In this document: piece by piece, positions 1 to 9,905 of the stretch
How the letters are laid out: each line of letters begins with the position of its first letter
Numbering within the stretch: position 1 is the stretch's first letter
From: Ilumatobacteraceae bacterium
GTDB taxonomy: Bacteria > Actinomycetota > Acidimicrobiia > Acidimicrobiales > Ilumatobacteraceae
Direction: 5' to 3'
Length of the DNA: 31,051 nt
NCBI GenBank assembly: GCA_016463105.1
Contig: JAEMRY010000008.1
Span: forward strand, 1 to 31,051
The notes under the pieces: model-generated
Told to the model about the DNA's origin: nothing
Databases searched by the model: none
Seen by the model: the letters and a program-made list of their open reading frames with translations, nothing else
Program-made: the position numbers and the translations under genes

Positions 1-1400
1 GGCACTTTGACTGGCTCGGAGATTGTTGAGTCGCTCAACCACATGCTGACCATGATTCGCAAATAGACAAATGCAGCAATCACAGCGCAAATCATTGCAA
101 TCACTGCAAGTTTGTAACTGCCGACACTGACTGCTGCCTGAATCACACCAAACTTGGCGATGAACCCACTCGTCAGTGGCACACCTGCTTGAGCCAACAA
201 TAGAACCGTCATCGCCAGAGCAAGAACTGGATTGTTCTTTCCTAATCCTTTGAAAGTATCCAGCGATGTAACACCATCACTTGTGTTTCGAGCGACAACT
301 GTGACGATGCTAAATGTGCCAACCACTAAAGCTGCGTACAACACAACATAAACGCCGATTGCGACTAATCCATCACCAACATCTACTGACGAGCGATGTG
401 ACGATGCCTCTAATCCGACAAGAATAAAACCAGCATGACTAATTGAAGAATACGCAAGCATTCTCTTGACATCTGTTTGCACGACAGCCACGACTGAACC
501 AACCACAAGAGTTAAGGCAGACAACACAAAAACAGCAGGTCCCCAATCGTCGGCGCGTGATGGAAACGCAGTAACGAAAACTCGTACAAGTGCAACGAGT
601 GCGGCGACCTTTCCGGCTGATGCCATAAACGCTGTGACTGGTGTTGGAGAACCTTGATACACGTCAGGGGTCCATGCTTGAAATGGCACAAGTGAAACTT
701 TGAAACCAAAACCTACGAGCATTAAGCCAACGCCGACAAGCAGCAATGTGTCGTTGCGCGGAACCGTAATATATGAATTCAGAGCCCCATTTATATCAAT
801 TAAACGAGTCGAACCGGTTGTTCCATAAGTAAGTGCAACGCCATACAAAAAGAAAGCCGATGCAAAACCACCGAGAATAAAATATTTCAATCCGGCTTCT
901 TGACTTTCTGCGCGTTTGCGATTGCTTGCTGCCAATAAATAAAGCGACAGACTAAGAGTTTCTAAACCAAGAAATAAAACAACTAGATCATTTGCGGCAA
1001 CCATCACGATGCCACCGATTGCTGCGGTTAGATAAAGCGCGTAAATCTCGGGCATGTCAGAGTTTTCACCGGCAAGATAATCACTAGTAACGAGACTGAC
1101 CAGCAAAACTGCTGAACAAATCGCAATCGTCGCAAGCAACGCAAACTTGTCGAGCGCGAGGGTGCCACCCACAAGAAGTTTTGGCCCCGAGGTTGCAATA
1201 TCGCGCCACAACATAACCGACAACACAATTGCTACCCCAGCAGTTACGGCACTGGAAAATCCATACCAACCACGTCGCCACGCAGGAGTTAACGAGCCAA
1301 CTAGCAGTAGCAAGAGTGCGCCAGCAAGCAACACGACTAACGGCGAGACCGAGAACCAGTCAATAGCCGGGCCGGCGAATTCTGCGATTTGATCGTTCAC
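1..1400 (-). CDS. nuoN: NADH-quinone oxidoreductase subunit N (3'-truncated by window edge)
   Basis: Antiporter-like membrane subunit of complex I, involved in proton translocation at the cytoplasmic membrane. The minus frame is open from a GTG at 1400 to the left edge, giving 466 residues without a stop. The product is almost entirely hydrophobic helices. It carries the typical lysine/proline-rich antiporter motif region (PFQAWTPDVYQGSPTPVTAF) and a later VQTDVKRMLAYSSISHAGF stretch. The start is chosen because GTGA overlaps the nuoM stop (TGA at 1397-1399), as at other junctions in this operon. The C-terminus lies outside the window. Last gene of the nuo block within view. Identity rests on sequence features and position after nuoM. 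Confidence 0.95.
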   Translation of the reverse strand, partial: MNDQIAEFAGPAIDWFSVSPLVVLLAGALLLLLVGSLTPAWRRGWYGFSSAVTAGVAIVLSVMLWRDIATSGPKLLVGGTLALDKFALLATIAICSAVLLVSLVTSDYLAGENSDMPEIYALYLTAAIGGIVMVAANDLVVLFLGLETLSLSLYLLAASNRKRAESQEAGLKYFILGGFASAFFLYGVALTYGTTGSTRLIDINGALNSYITVPRNDTLLLVGVGLMLVGFGFKVSLVPFQAWTPDVYQGSPTPVTAFMASAGKVAALVALVRVFVTAFPSRADDWGPAVFVLSALTLVVGSVVAVVQTDVKRMLAYSSISHAGFILVGLEASSHRSSVDVGDGLVAIGVYVVLYAALVVGTFSIVTVVARNTSDGVTSLDTFKGLGKNNPVLALAMTVLLLAQAGVPLTSGFIAKFGVIQAAVSVGSYKLAVIAMICAVIAAFVYLRIMVSMWLSDSTISEPVKV

Positions 1401-2905
1401 TTTGTTTGTCCCTCTACATGTTTAATCAATGCAGCCACACTCGGTTCGATTCGATCAAGCATCGGCTTTGGATAAATGCCAGATACGACGATGATCGCGA
1501 CGAAAACCGACATCAGCAAGCCCTCACGAAATGTAATTTCTTTAAAAGTCGAATTGGCTTCATCTGGCTCGCCGTGAAATACACGCTGATAAGCCCACAA
1601 CAAATACAACGCTGCAAGAACAACCCCGACTGTGGCGACCACTGTCCACCATCGTGCAGGACCAAATGACCCGATCAAGATCAAAAACTCACCAACAAAA
1701 CCATTCAGACCAGGCAGACCGACCGAAGAAAGCATCACGATTGTGAATACACCAGCGAATATTGGTGCGACATGTTGAATGCCACGCAATTCGGCTATCT
1801 CGCGGGTGTGGCGACGCTCGTAGATCATGCCGACAAGCAAGAACAATGCGCCAGTTGAAACTCCATGATTGACCATTTGAATTACGGCACCAGTAGCAGC
1901 CTGTGAAGTCAACGCAAATGTTCCGAGCACAATAAACCCGAGGTGGGCCACAGAAGAATAAGCAACGAGTCGTTTTAGATCGCGTTGCATTGTTGCTGCG
2001 ATCGCGCCATAGATTATTCCGATCACTGCAAGAGTGAATATTGCTGGTCTCGCCCACATTGCGGCCTGTGGAAACAAATAAACACCAAAACGCAAGAATC
2101 CGTAAGTTCCCATTTTAAGAAGCACACCAGCAAGAATCACTGAACCACCGGTCGGCGCTTGCGTATGTGCATCAGGCAACCAAGTGTGAAACGGAAACAG
2201 TGGAACTTTGACTGCAAAAGCAATCGCAAACGAGACAAACAGCCATCGGGCTGCATTTGTTGAGAACTTTGCGCCTTCAGCGATCTTGACAAGATCGAAT
2301 GTCACCATTCCAAGGTCACGACGGGCAAGAGTGACCGTCGCAATTATTCCGACGAGCATAAACGCCGAACCAGCCATCGTGTACAAAAAGAACTTCGTTG
2401 CCGCGTAGACACGTTGGTCGTAACCCCAACCGCCAATCAAAAAATACATCGGTACTAAAACAATTTCAAACATCACAAAAAACAGAAACAAGTCAAGTGA
2501 CAGAAATGAGCCCATTACCCCGGCTTGCAATAACAACATCCAAGCAAAATAAGAAGTCTCATTGTGATGCGGGTCAATACCAACAATTACTAATGGAAAC
2601 AAGATCCCAGTGAGCACGATCAAGAACAGCGAGATGCCATCTACTCCGAGATGCCATGAGATTCCCCATTGGCTGATCCATGCGTGTTGTGAAACAAATT
2701 GAAAACCAGCCTCGCCAGATTTAAAAGCAGTAAGTAACCACAGGGACAATGCGCCAGTCGTGACACTCGAAATGAGCGCACTAAGTTTCATCCATTCTGG
2801 ACGAGAACTACCGAGCAATGCCACAACTATTGATCCGACCAGTGGCAATATCACAAGCATCGTGAGAATTGGAAAATTCAAGACTTCTTGAGTTGATGCA
2901 ATCAC
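1397..2905 (-). CDS. nuoM: NADH-quinone oxidoreductase subunit M
   Basis: Second large antiporter-like subunit of complex I, an inner-membrane proton channel. About 502 residues, normal for the family, with around 14 hydrophobic helices. It has the characteristic FHTWLPDAHTQAPTGGSV motif and the QRDLKRLVAYSSVAHLGF segment containing conserved lysines. A longer upstream reading exists (to 2932), but GTG at 2905 overlaps the nuoL stop as GTGA, matching the coupling pattern of the neighbouring junctions, so I prefer it. It lies between nuoL and nuoN in canonical order. Nothing unusual in sequence or codon use. Confidence 0.95.
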   Translation of the reverse strand: MIASTQEVLNFPILTMLVILPLVGSIVVALLGSSRPEWMKLSALISSVTTGALSLWLLTAFKSGEAGFQFVSQHAWISQWGISWHLGVDGISLFLIVLTGILFPLVIVGIDPHHNETSYFAWMLLLQAGVMGSFLSLDLFLFFVMFEIVLVPMYFLIGGWGYDQRVYAATKFFLYTMAGSAFMLVGIIATVTLARRDLGMVTFDLVKIAEGAKFSTNAARWLFVSFAIAFAVKVPLFPFHTWLPDAHTQAPTGGSVILAGVLLKMGTYGFLRFGVYLFPQAAMWARPAIFTLAVIGIIYGAIAATMQRDLKRLVAYSSVAHLGFIVLGTFALTSQAATGAVIQMVNHGVSTGALFLLVGMIYERRHTREIAELRGIQHVAPIFAGVFTIVMLSSVGLPGLNGFVGEFLILIGSFGPARWWTVVATVGVVLAALYLLWAYQRVFHGEPDEANSTFKEITFREGLLMSVFVAIIVVSGIYPKPMLDRIEPSVAALIKHVEGQTK

Positions 2906-4815
2906 AGCATTATCCCTCGCAACAAGAACCAAGCCAATACAACGAGTGCGCCGAGGCTAATCAATAACGCGTATGCGCGTACGAAACCACTTTGCACCCG
3001 ACGCAACGACCCAGCAATGCTGCGAATTAATTCGCCAACTCCATTGACAATGCCGTCCACAATGTTTGCGTCTACCCAAGCGATGAAATTGAAAGTTGCC
3101 GCCCCAGGACCAGCGACAACTCGGCTTGCTGCGTTGTCGTAATACCAAGCCTGCTCAAGAACTTTCGGTTCAACGACTTTAAACAACGATTTCGAATAAA
3201 CAGCAATTGATGCAGCAATACCAGCAGCAGCAATCACAATCGCCACGACTAATAGCAAATATTTATTTTGGTATGCCCAAGTGTCTTGAATGTGTGCTTC
3301 AGATTCTTCGACTACTGGCGCAAGCCAGCGTTCGAGAAAATTGAAGTTTTTACCAAACGGCAACTGCATTGCACCGCCAACAACTGACAACACCGACAAC
3401 ACGACAAGTGGCGCCAACATAACCTTGGGGCTCTCATGTGGGGTTAGGTCACCATGCGCTCCGTGTTCAGCGCTGTGATCATTCCATTTTGCTTGACCGT
3501 AGAACACCATAATTACTTGGCGCGTCATATAAAAAGCAGTTAGCAAAGCAGTAATTAATCCAACGACATACAGACCGCGGTTGTTGGCATAAACATAGAG
3601 CAAGATTTCATCTTTTGACCAGAAGCCTGCAAACGGCGGTACTCCGGCAATTGCCAACCAACCAATAATGAAAGTGAACGCTGTAACTGGCATTACTTTG
3701 CGCAACGCACCCATGCGCCGCATGTCTTGCTCGTGATGCATTCCATGAATTACAGAACCTGAACCGAGAAATAAAAGCGCTTTGAAAAACGCGTGAGTAA
3801 CCATGTGAAAAATTGCCGCCACATACGCGCCTGAGCCGACTGCCAAGAACATATATCCCAACTGAGAAACTGTGCTGTATGCGAGAACTTTTTTAATGTC
3901 ATTTTGCGCAACGGCAACTGTCGCCGCATACAACGCAGTGGCTGCACCAACCACTGCAATCACTGTTGGTGCCCACTCGTAAGACGCATGCAAGATTGGA
4001 CTCATTCGTGTCATCAAAAACACACCAGATGTGACCATGGTTGCTGCGTGGATTAGCGCCGAAACTGGAGTTGGGCCCTCCATCGCATCTGGCAACCAGA
4101 GGTATAACGGAAGTTGAGCACTCTTGCCACACGCACCGACAAAAAGCAACAAACCAATTGCAGTTGCCGTAACCGGTGCAAGAGCCCCACTATGCGCAGA
4201 TTCGTTTATCGCTCCGTATGAAAGTGTGCCAACACTGTTGAAGGCAAGAAACATCGCGGTCATTACCCCAAAGTCGCCGATGCGATTGGTTACGAAAGCT
4301 TTTTTGCCGGCAACCGCAGCACTGTTGCGAGTGTGCCAAAACGAAATTAAGAAATAACTGCAAGCACCAACGCCTTCCCAGCCCAAGAAGGTGACAAGCA
4401 AGTTTTCGCCAAGTACAAGCATCAACATGCTGAACACAAAAAGATTCAAGTACAAAAAGAATTTGGAGAACTTTGCATCGCCGTGCATGTAGCCGATCGC
4501 ATATAGATGAATCAAAGTCGAAATGCCAGTAACAAATAGAGCCATGACAATACTTAATGGGTCAGCAAGAATAGCAAGGTCAACTTGTAGCGAACCAACT
4601 TGTATCCACGAAAACATGCTGACAACGTGACTGCGTTCTTCTGAGGCAAGACCCAACATCTCGAAATATGCAAGCACTGTGATCAGAAATGACGAAGCAG
4701 TTGCAACTGTTGCCACCCAACCCGCGCGCGGGTCACCTAATTTACGGCCGAAAACAAGATTTATCATTGAGCCGGCGAGTGGCAATATCGGTATCAGCCA
4801 AATCAAATCAAGCAC
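2902..4815 (-). CDS. nuoL: NADH-quinone oxidoreductase subunit L
   Basis: Largest antiporter-like subunit of complex I; it carries the long lateral helix and a terminal proton pathway. The product is 637 residues, typical length. Core motifs include LPLYLWLPDAMEGPTPVSAL and VAQNDIKKVLAYSTVSQLGY. The N-terminus has the usual IPILPLAGSMINL pattern. The last ~150 residues contain the extra amphipathic and terminal helices expected of NuoL rather than NuoM or NuoN. Start is GTG, 2 nt after the nuoK stop. The TGA stop overlaps the nuoM start. Canonical order nuoK-nuoL-nuoM supports the name. Confidence 0.96.
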   Translation of the reverse strand: MLDLIWLIPILPLAGSMINLVFGRKLGDPRAGWVATVATASSFLITVLAYFEMLGLASEERSHVVSMFSWIQVGSLQVDLAILADPLSIVMALFVTGISTLIHLYAIGYMHGDAKFSKFFLYLNLFVFSMLMLVLGENLLVTFLGWEGVGACSYFLISFWHTRNSAAVAGKKAFVTNRIGDFGVMTAMFLAFNSVGTLSYGAINESAHSGALAPVTATAIGLLLFVGACGKSAQLPLYLWLPDAMEGPTPVSALIHAATMVTSGVFLMTRMSPILHASYEWAPTVIAVVGAATALYAATVAVAQNDIKKVLAYSTVSQLGYMFLAVGSGAYVAAIFHMVTHAFFKALLFLGSGSVIHGMHHEQDMRRMGALRKVMPVTAFTFIIGWLAIAGVPPFAGFWSKDEILLYVYANNRGLYVVGLITALLTAFYMTRQVIMVFYGQAKWNDHSAEHGAHGDLTPHESPKVMLAPLVVLSVLSVVGGAMQLPFGKNFNFLERWLAPVVEESEAHIQDTWAYQNKYLLLVVAIVIAAAGIAASIAVYSKSLFKVVEPKVLEQAWYYDNAASRVVAGPGAATFNFIAWVDANIVDGIVNGVGELIRSIAGSLRRVQSGFVRAYALLISLGALVVLAWFLLRGIML

Positions 4816-4817
4816 AA

Positions 4818-5138
4818 TTAGCCCTTTAACACGGCGAGATCGTCGGCAGTTACAGAACTTCGGTTACGCATAATCGCCACGATGATGCCAAGACCAACTA
4901 CAACTTCGGCGGCGGCAACAACCATTACGAAAAACACGATTGTCTGACCATTGATGTCATTAAGTTGTCGCGCCAATGTGACAAAGCTCAGATTGACAGC
5001 ATTGAGCATCAGCTCGATGCACATGAACATCACCAATGGGTTGCGTCGAACCAACACACCAAAAGTGCCGATACCAAACAGAACAGCAGACAATATTAGA
5101 TACCAGGATGCGGTAGGAACTAGTGACAGAGCGATCAT
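4818..5138 (-). CDS. nuoK: NADH-quinone oxidoreductase subunit K
   Basis: Small three-helix membrane subunit of complex I (106 residues, usual 100-105) taking part in the proton path next to the quinone module. It shows the family hallmark CIELMLNAVNL, including the membrane glutamate, followed by the third helix with its own glutamate (VAAAEVVVGLGI). The ATG overlaps the nuoJ stop as ATGA, and the TAA stop lies 2 nt before the nuoL start. The surrounding gene order is canonical. Confidence 0.96.
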   Translation of the reverse strand: MIALSLVPTASWYLILSAVLFGIGTFGVLVRRNPLVMFMCIELMLNAVNLSFVTLARQLNDINGQTIVFFVMVVAAAEVVVGLGIIVAIMRNRSSVTADDLAVLKG

Positions 5139-5683
5139 TTAGGGTTCTCCGCCACAACTGTCTTGGTTCGTCGAGCCAGAAGTACTGTTCCGACAACTGC
5201 GATAACCAAAAGCACTGAAGTTACTTCGAATGCCACGACATATTGAGAGAAAATAGATTCTGCAAGTTGTGTCGTGTTTGCATCTGTGCCTGTCGTTAAA
5301 TCTGGAATATTTATACCCTCGCCACGCTCATGCAAAGCGTCACTGCCTCTTACAAACGCAGCAACGAGCACTCCGATTAAACCAAGGCTGACAATTATTG
5401 CAAGTGGGCGCTGAGATGTGAGTGGCTCAGTTCGTAGATTTTCTACTCGATCAACACCCAGCAACATGATCACGAACAAGAACAGCACGACGATTGCCCC
5501 GGCATAAACAATTACTTGTACTGCTGCAAGAAAATGTGCATCTTGGGCAACAAATAAAACCGCAACACCAAAGAGTGTCAGAACAAGACTCAATGCTGCG
5601 TGCACTGGGTGACTTCGGGTAATTACGCCAACTGCCCCAACAAGAATCATTAGCGCAGCACAAACGAAAACGAAAAACTCCAT
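5135..5683 (-). CDS. nuoJ: NADH-quinone oxidoreductase subunit J
   Basis: Five-helix membrane subunit of complex I (182 residues). It has the typical RSHPVHAALSLVLTLFGVAV start of helix 2 and the conserved VQVIVYAGAIVVLFLFVIML helix 3 that undergoes the pi-bulge transition in characterised enzymes. The loop between the last helices is hydrophilic and somewhat extended (about residues 120-145). Start ATG directly abuts the nuoI stop (TAA ATG). The end overlaps nuoK as ATGA. Name supported by sequence and order. Confidence 0.95.
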   Translation of the reverse strand: MEFFVFVCAALMILVGAVGVITRSHPVHAALSLVLTLFGVAVLFVAQDAHFLAAVQVIVYAGAIVVLFLFVIMLLGVDRVENLRTEPLTSQRPLAIIVSLGLIGVLVAAFVRGSDALHERGEGINIPDLTTGTDANTTQLAESIFSQYVVAFEVTSVLLVIAVVGTVLLARRTKTVVAENPK

Positions 5684-6316
5684 TTATTCGCTCTTTTCTT
5701 CTGCTGGACGCACGCCATAACCTAATTCACCACTCCATGACACGACACCTGTGAAGTTCGCATCACCAGAAGCAGCAGTCGCTCGCATCCAACCCGAAGT
5801 GTTTTGATCTTCTCCTTCGCGCCAATCTTCCCAAGCCAGTTGCTGAGGCTTGCCAGAGTTGTCAACAAGAAGTTCATTCTTTGTGTAGATCGCATCTTGT
5901 CGATTTATGAATGAAAACTCAAAGAGTTTTGTTTCGGTGATTGCTTCGGTTGGGCAAGCCTCAACGCACAAGTCACAGTGAATGCACCTCAAATAGTTGA
6001 TTTCGTAAATCCAACCAAAACGCTCTCCTGGTGATGTTGGATTTGTTGGATCATTGTCAGCTCCACGAACGTGAATGCACTTCGCTGGGCAAACTGCGGC
6101 GCATAACTCACAACCGATGCACTTTTCCATACCGTCTTCGTAACGATTAAGAACATGGCGACCATGCAATCGTTCTGGTTTTTCGAGCTTTTCGTCCATC
6201 TTGACCGCGCGTCGCTTATTGCGACGAAACACTCGCCCGCCCGAATATTGCGTTGTAACACGGTTTCTTTCTCCGTGTTGACGAAGTGTTACTAAAAATC
6301 CCCCGAGGTAGCCCAT
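5684..6316 (-). CDS. nuoI: NADH-quinone oxidoreductase subunit I (2x[4Fe-4S])
   Basis: Peripheral-arm ferredoxin-like subunit carrying clusters N6a and N6b, which pass electrons toward NuoB and quinone. The product is 210 residues from ATG 6316. Two CxxCxxCxxxC motifs are visible, with cysteines at 66/69/72/76 and 111/114/117/121. The frame is open further upstream (to 6511), but that would overlap nuoH by about 200 nt. The ATG at 6316 shares its A with the nuoH TAA stop (TAATG) and gives the family-normal length. About 70 residues follow the second cluster motif, an ordinary actinobacterial-type extension. Confidence 0.95.
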   Translation of the reverse strand: MGYLGGFLVTLRQHGERNRVTTQYSGGRVFRRNKRRAVKMDEKLEKPERLHGRHVLNRYEDGMEKCIGCELCAAVCPAKCIHVRGADNDPTNPTSPGERFGWIYEINYLRCIHCDLCVEACPTEAITETKLFEFSFINRQDAIYTKNELLVDNSGKPQQLAWEDWREGEDQNTSGWMRATAASGDANFTGVVSWSGELGYGVRPAEEKSE

Positions 6317-7533
6317 TAGAACATTGGTCCTTGTGTCTCGCGTTGGCGCGCGCTTTGAGAAAATGCCGCTTGCAGAAGTAAATAACAACCAACCATCACT
6401 ACCACTGCAGATGTTGTAACCAAAATAATGTTCCAATCGTTTTGTCGAGCTAATCGCTGTGATGCCAACAGCATGAACCAACCAAGTGCCGCTGGAATCA
6501 GAACCTTCCAACCAAGATCCATTAGTTGGTCATAACGCAATCGCGGAAGAGTCGCGCGGAACCAAATGTATATATATAGGAATACGAGAACTTTGGCCAA
6601 CAGCCAAATTGTTCCCTCAAGTGCATTTGGGATCAACGGAATATCGAATACAAAATCACCGAATGCAATCGGCTGTGGACCACCGAAAAATAGTGTCACG
6701 ATAAGCGCAGACATAGTGACAGTGTTCATAAATTCTGCAAGATAAAACAAGGCGAAACGAATTGACGAATATTCGGTGTTGAAACCGCCAACAAGTTCTT
6801 GTTCTGCTTCAACAAGATCAAATGGTGGTCGATTTAGTTCGGCTGTAGCAGCAATTAGAAAAATTATAAATGGCAAGATTCCAGTTGAAAAGAAGTGCCA
6901 ATTGGTGATTTTTGACTGGGCCGAGACAATGCCACTTGTTGAAAGTGTGCCAGAAATTAATAGCACTGAGGCCAAAGACAACCCGAGTGCGGCTTCATAA
7001 CTAACCATTTGTGCAGAAGCACGAACTGAACCTAAGAGTGGATATTTAGATCCACTCGACCAACCAGCGAGCATGATTCCATAAACTGCGATCGACGAAA
7101 TTGCCAGCGCAAATAATACGCCGATCGGTGGGTCAGCAAGTTGGACTTTTGTAACCTGCCCAAACCATGTGACTTCACCGGCATTGCCATTACGGAAGTC
7201 TCCACCGAGTGGAATAATTGCAAATGCCAAAAATGCCGGCACGAAAGACAAAAACGGGGCAAGCACAAACACAAATCGATCTGCACGATTTGGAATTAAA
7301 TCTTCTTTGAAAAATAACTTGATGCCATCAGCGAGCGTTTGCAAAATACCAAATGGCCCAGTCTTATTGGGGCCGATTCGATTTTGCATGCCAGCAATTG
7401 CTTTGCGCTCAAACCAAACCATCAGCATCGTTGCCAACAGACCGATCACAAAAACAACGACAACTTTTAACAACACAATCAACAATGGTGTCCACAGAAT
7501 CTTGTCTATAAGAAGTGTGTCAAGAGCGATCAC
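6316..7533 (-). CDS. nuoH: NADH-quinone oxidoreductase subunit H
   Basis: Membrane subunit forming the quinone-access chamber together with NuoB and NuoD. The product is 405 residues with eight or more helices. Typical motifs are WFERKAIAGMQNRIGPNKTG near residues 40-60, the LLGSVRASAQMVSYE segment, and ELNRPPFDLVEAEQELVGGF with its conserved acidic loop. Start ATG overlaps the nuoG stop as ATGA; the TAA stop overlaps the nuoI start. The C-terminus extends about 60 residues past the core, common in actinobacteria. Confidence 0.96.
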   Translation of the reverse strand: MIALDTLLIDKILWTPLLIVLLKVVVVFVIGLLATMLMVWFERKAIAGMQNRIGPNKTGPFGILQTLADGIKLFFKEDLIPNRADRFVFVLAPFLSFVPAFLAFAIIPLGGDFRNGNAGEVTWFGQVTKVQLADPPIGVLFALAISSIAVYGIMLAGWSSGSKYPLLGSVRASAQMVSYEAALGLSLASVLLISGTLSTSGIVSAQSKITNWHFFSTGILPFIIFLIAATAELNRPPFDLVEAEQELVGGFNTEYSSIRFALFYLAEFMNTVTMSALIVTLFFGGPQPIAFGDFVFDIPLIPNALEGTIWLLAKVLVFLYIYIWFRATLPRLRYDQLMDLGWKVLIPAALGWFMLLASQRLARQNDWNIILVTTSAVVVMVGCYLLLQAAFSQSARQRETQGPMF

Positions 7534-9905
7534 TTGATTACCTCAATGCGAACATCGACAATATCTGAAGCGATATTAAGTAATGGCCGAATGTCGACAC
7601 CCGTATGGTTGTACGGCAACCAAGCTGTGCCTCGGTGAACACCATTATTTGCGTTTACTGGGATAACAATATTTGTTCCGTCGATACCGACTCGCACGCT
7701 TGTGCCTTCTACAACTCCAATTCGAGCAAGATCTAATGGATGCACATAAATTGCTGCCTCGGTGATAATTCCAGAAAGAGACTGGCTAGCAACAGTTGAT
7801 TGCGCCTTGTCATACATCGTGCGTGAAACAACAAGTCGATAGTTGTATGAATTGCGATCTATCGAAACTATTGGGCTTCGCGAAATTGTCACAGGCGTCT
7901 CATGCACCATCAACACACCGTCGCTTTGAATTGCCGAAACATCAGCACAACTTGAAAACTCTGCAACGCAAGAAATCATTTTTTGATGCAACTCATCAAG
8001 ACTTGAAACACCAATATCTGCGCCAAGGCTTAAGCCCAGTTCGGTTGCGATAATCCAATCAGGACGGGACGTGCCGCGTGGAGTAATTTGCTGCGTCACA
8101 TTGCTGACTCGACCTTCAAGGTTTGTGGTTGTGCCATTTTTTTCGCCAAATGCAGCGGCAGGCAGAACAACATCGGCATTGCGATTAGATCGATTCACGA
8201 AAGTATCGATGCTGATTACATTTTTGATCTGCGCGAATGCACGTTCAACAAGCGTTGAATCGGCAACATCAGAAAACGGATCTGCACCCAGCAAAATTAA
8301 GCACTCGACTTTTCCTGTTGCTGCTTTTGTTAAAATATCAATTGCATCACCAGAGTTTTTTTGTGGAGTCAATCCTGCTGCAACTGCACCCCGTACGTTG
8401 CCGCGACGCAAGACTGGAAGAATTTTTGCATTCGGTACTGTGTGCAGAAGTTCTGCAAGTGCATGCAAAGTAAGCGACTCGTTTTCTGCCAAGTTCGCCC
8501 GACCAACCACAACCACAACATCTCCTCGACGAAGTTGTTCTGACATTTCTGGTGTGTCAAGTGTCTGACGAACAACTTGTGCTTGCTGACCTGGCTCAAA
8601 CCCGATGCTTCGCCAAGCGTAAGGGGTTAAACCAGAGTCGCGTGAAGAAAACTCGACGATTCGAGACTTTCGTTTTTGCGCTGCATCACGAATTCGCAAA
8701 TACAAAACTGGAAGTTCTTCTTTTAGGTCTGGTGACAACAAAATGATTGTGCTGGCAGCACATGTCTCGTCGATTGTGGCCTGTGGAAGATTAAATATTT
8801 CAGGAGTTAAACCATCCCCAAGTTGGGCATCGCGTTGAGAAATCCCAAGTTGGTCTGCGAGCAACGCCCAAGCAAAAGCATCTTCGTTCGTTCCACGAGC
8901 GCCACCTAAAATCGCCACCGAGTCAGAACCGTTAACGAGTGCAAGACGAATTAATCTCGCAGCCGATTCAAGTGCAACTGACCAAGATGTCGTTGCAAGT
9001 TCTGAACCATCTTTGATTAATGGAGTCGTGAGTCTTTCTGTTGAATTAACCGACTCAAAGTTGTAACGACCACGATCACACAACCAGCCCCAGTTGACAG
9101 GGTCAATATCCACACCTTGATAGCGAACTAATTCATCGCGACTGCTTTGCACGACAATGCGACAACCCACCGAACACGAAGTGCAAGTACTTTCGGTTTG
9201 GTCTAAATCCCAAGGACGTGCTTTAAATCGATAAGGCTTTGCAGTCAGCGCACCAACTGGACAAATTTGCACTGTATTGCCTGAAAAATAGCTGCTGAAC
9301 GGCTCATCTGGAAAAGTTAAAACCTGTGTGTCGTTGCCACGACTCGTAAACGAAATTAGTGGATCGCCCGCAACTTCGTCGGCGAATCGTGTGCAACGGT
9401 CGCACAAAATGCAACGCTCACGGTCTAAATAAACAATCTCGCTAATCGCGATTGGTTTTTCGTAGTGACGTTTTTCTTCAATGAATCGACTTTCGCCTGG
9501 ACCGTGACTAAACGCCTGATCTTGCAGAGGGCACTCACCACCTTTGTCACAAACCGGGCAATCAAGTGGATGATTTGCAAGCAATAATTCGAGCACACCT
9601 TCTTGAGCCTTTTTAACTGTGTCTGTGGCCGTGCGAACAATTTGACCTTCGGCCACTGGTGTCATGCATGACACAACCATCATTGGCCCGCGCGGAGTTT
9701 CGACCTCGACAAGACACTGGCGGCACATGCCGACCGAGCTCATACGAGGGTGATAACAAAATCTTGGGATGAAGTCATCTGTGCGATCAGCAGCAGCGAT
9801 GATGAATTCACCTTTGCGCGCCAGAACTGGCTTGTCATTAATCGTGATATTCACAACATTCGGATCAACCACAATTTTTTCGCCCACTGGATCAACAATC
9901 GTCAT
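7530..9905 (-). CDS. nuoG: NADH-quinone oxidoreductase subunit G (iron-sulfur, molybdopterin-fold)
   Basis: Large peripheral-arm subunit relaying electrons from NuoF to NuoI, 791 residues. Visible cluster ligands: [2Fe-2S] C50/C61/C64/C80; His-ligated [4Fe-4S] H112/C116/C119/C125; [4Fe-4S] C165/C168/C171/C215; and an additional CxxCxxxC plus distal cysteine (C241/C244/C248/C276) matching the optional N7 cluster. From about residue 280 the protein follows a degenerate molybdopterin-oxidoreductase fold, with a C-terminal beta-barrel-like segment. Start ATG overlaps the nuoF stop as ATGA. The N7 ligands mark the bacterial type that retains this off-pathway cluster. Confidence 0.95.
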   Translation of the reverse strand: MTIVDPVGEKIVVDPNVVNITINDKPVLARKGEFIIAAADRTDDFIPRFCYHPRMSSVGMCRQCLVEVETPRGPMMVVSCMTPVAEGQIVRTATDTVKKAQEGVLELLLANHPLDCPVCDKGGECPLQDQAFSHGPGESRFIEEKRHYEKPIAISEIVYLDRERCILCDRCTRFADEVAGDPLISFTSRGNDTQVLTFPDEPFSSYFSGNTVQICPVGALTAKPYRFKARPWDLDQTESTCTSCSVGCRIVVQSSRDELVRYQGVDIDPVNWGWLCDRGRYNFESVNSTERLTTPLIKDGSELATTSWSVALESAARLIRLALVNGSDSVAILGGARGTNEDAFAWALLADQLGISQRDAQLGDGLTPEIFNLPQATIDETCAASTIILLSPDLKEELPVLYLRIRDAAQKRKSRIVEFSSRDSGLTPYAWRSIGFEPGQQAQVVRQTLDTPEMSEQLRRGDVVVVVGRANLAENESLTLHALAELLHTVPNAKILPVLRRGNVRGAVAAGLTPQKNSGDAIDILTKAATGKVECLILLGADPFSDVADSTLVERAFAQIKNVISIDTFVNRSNRNADVVLPAAAFGEKNGTTTNLEGRVSNVTQQITPRGTSRPDWIIATELGLSLGADIGVSSLDELHQKMISCVAEFSSCADVSAIQSDGVLMVHETPVTISRSPIVSIDRNSYNYRLVVSRTMYDKAQSTVASQSLSGIITEAAIYVHPLDLARIGVVEGTSVRVGIDGTNIVIPVNANNGVHRGTAWLPYNHTGVDIRPLLNIASDIVDVRIEVIK

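Noticed and set aside
6317..6511. Upstream extension of nuoI
   Set aside because: Open frame only because it runs over the 3' end of nuoH in another frame. The start at 6316 gives the normal length and a stop/start overlap.
6569..6578. TATATATA run resembling a promoter or repeat (also near 10908 in nuoF)
   Set aside because: Inside coding sequence, explained by consecutive Tyr/Ile codons in a membrane helix and a conserved strand; no -35 partner or gene downstream needing it.
8071..8568. Long antisense open frame inside nuoG (165 codons)
   Set aside because: It lies wholly opposite a well-conserved nuoG coding region, has a low-complexity Ser/Thr/Arg/Pro composition typical of antisense frames, and has no ribosome binding site or recognisable motif.
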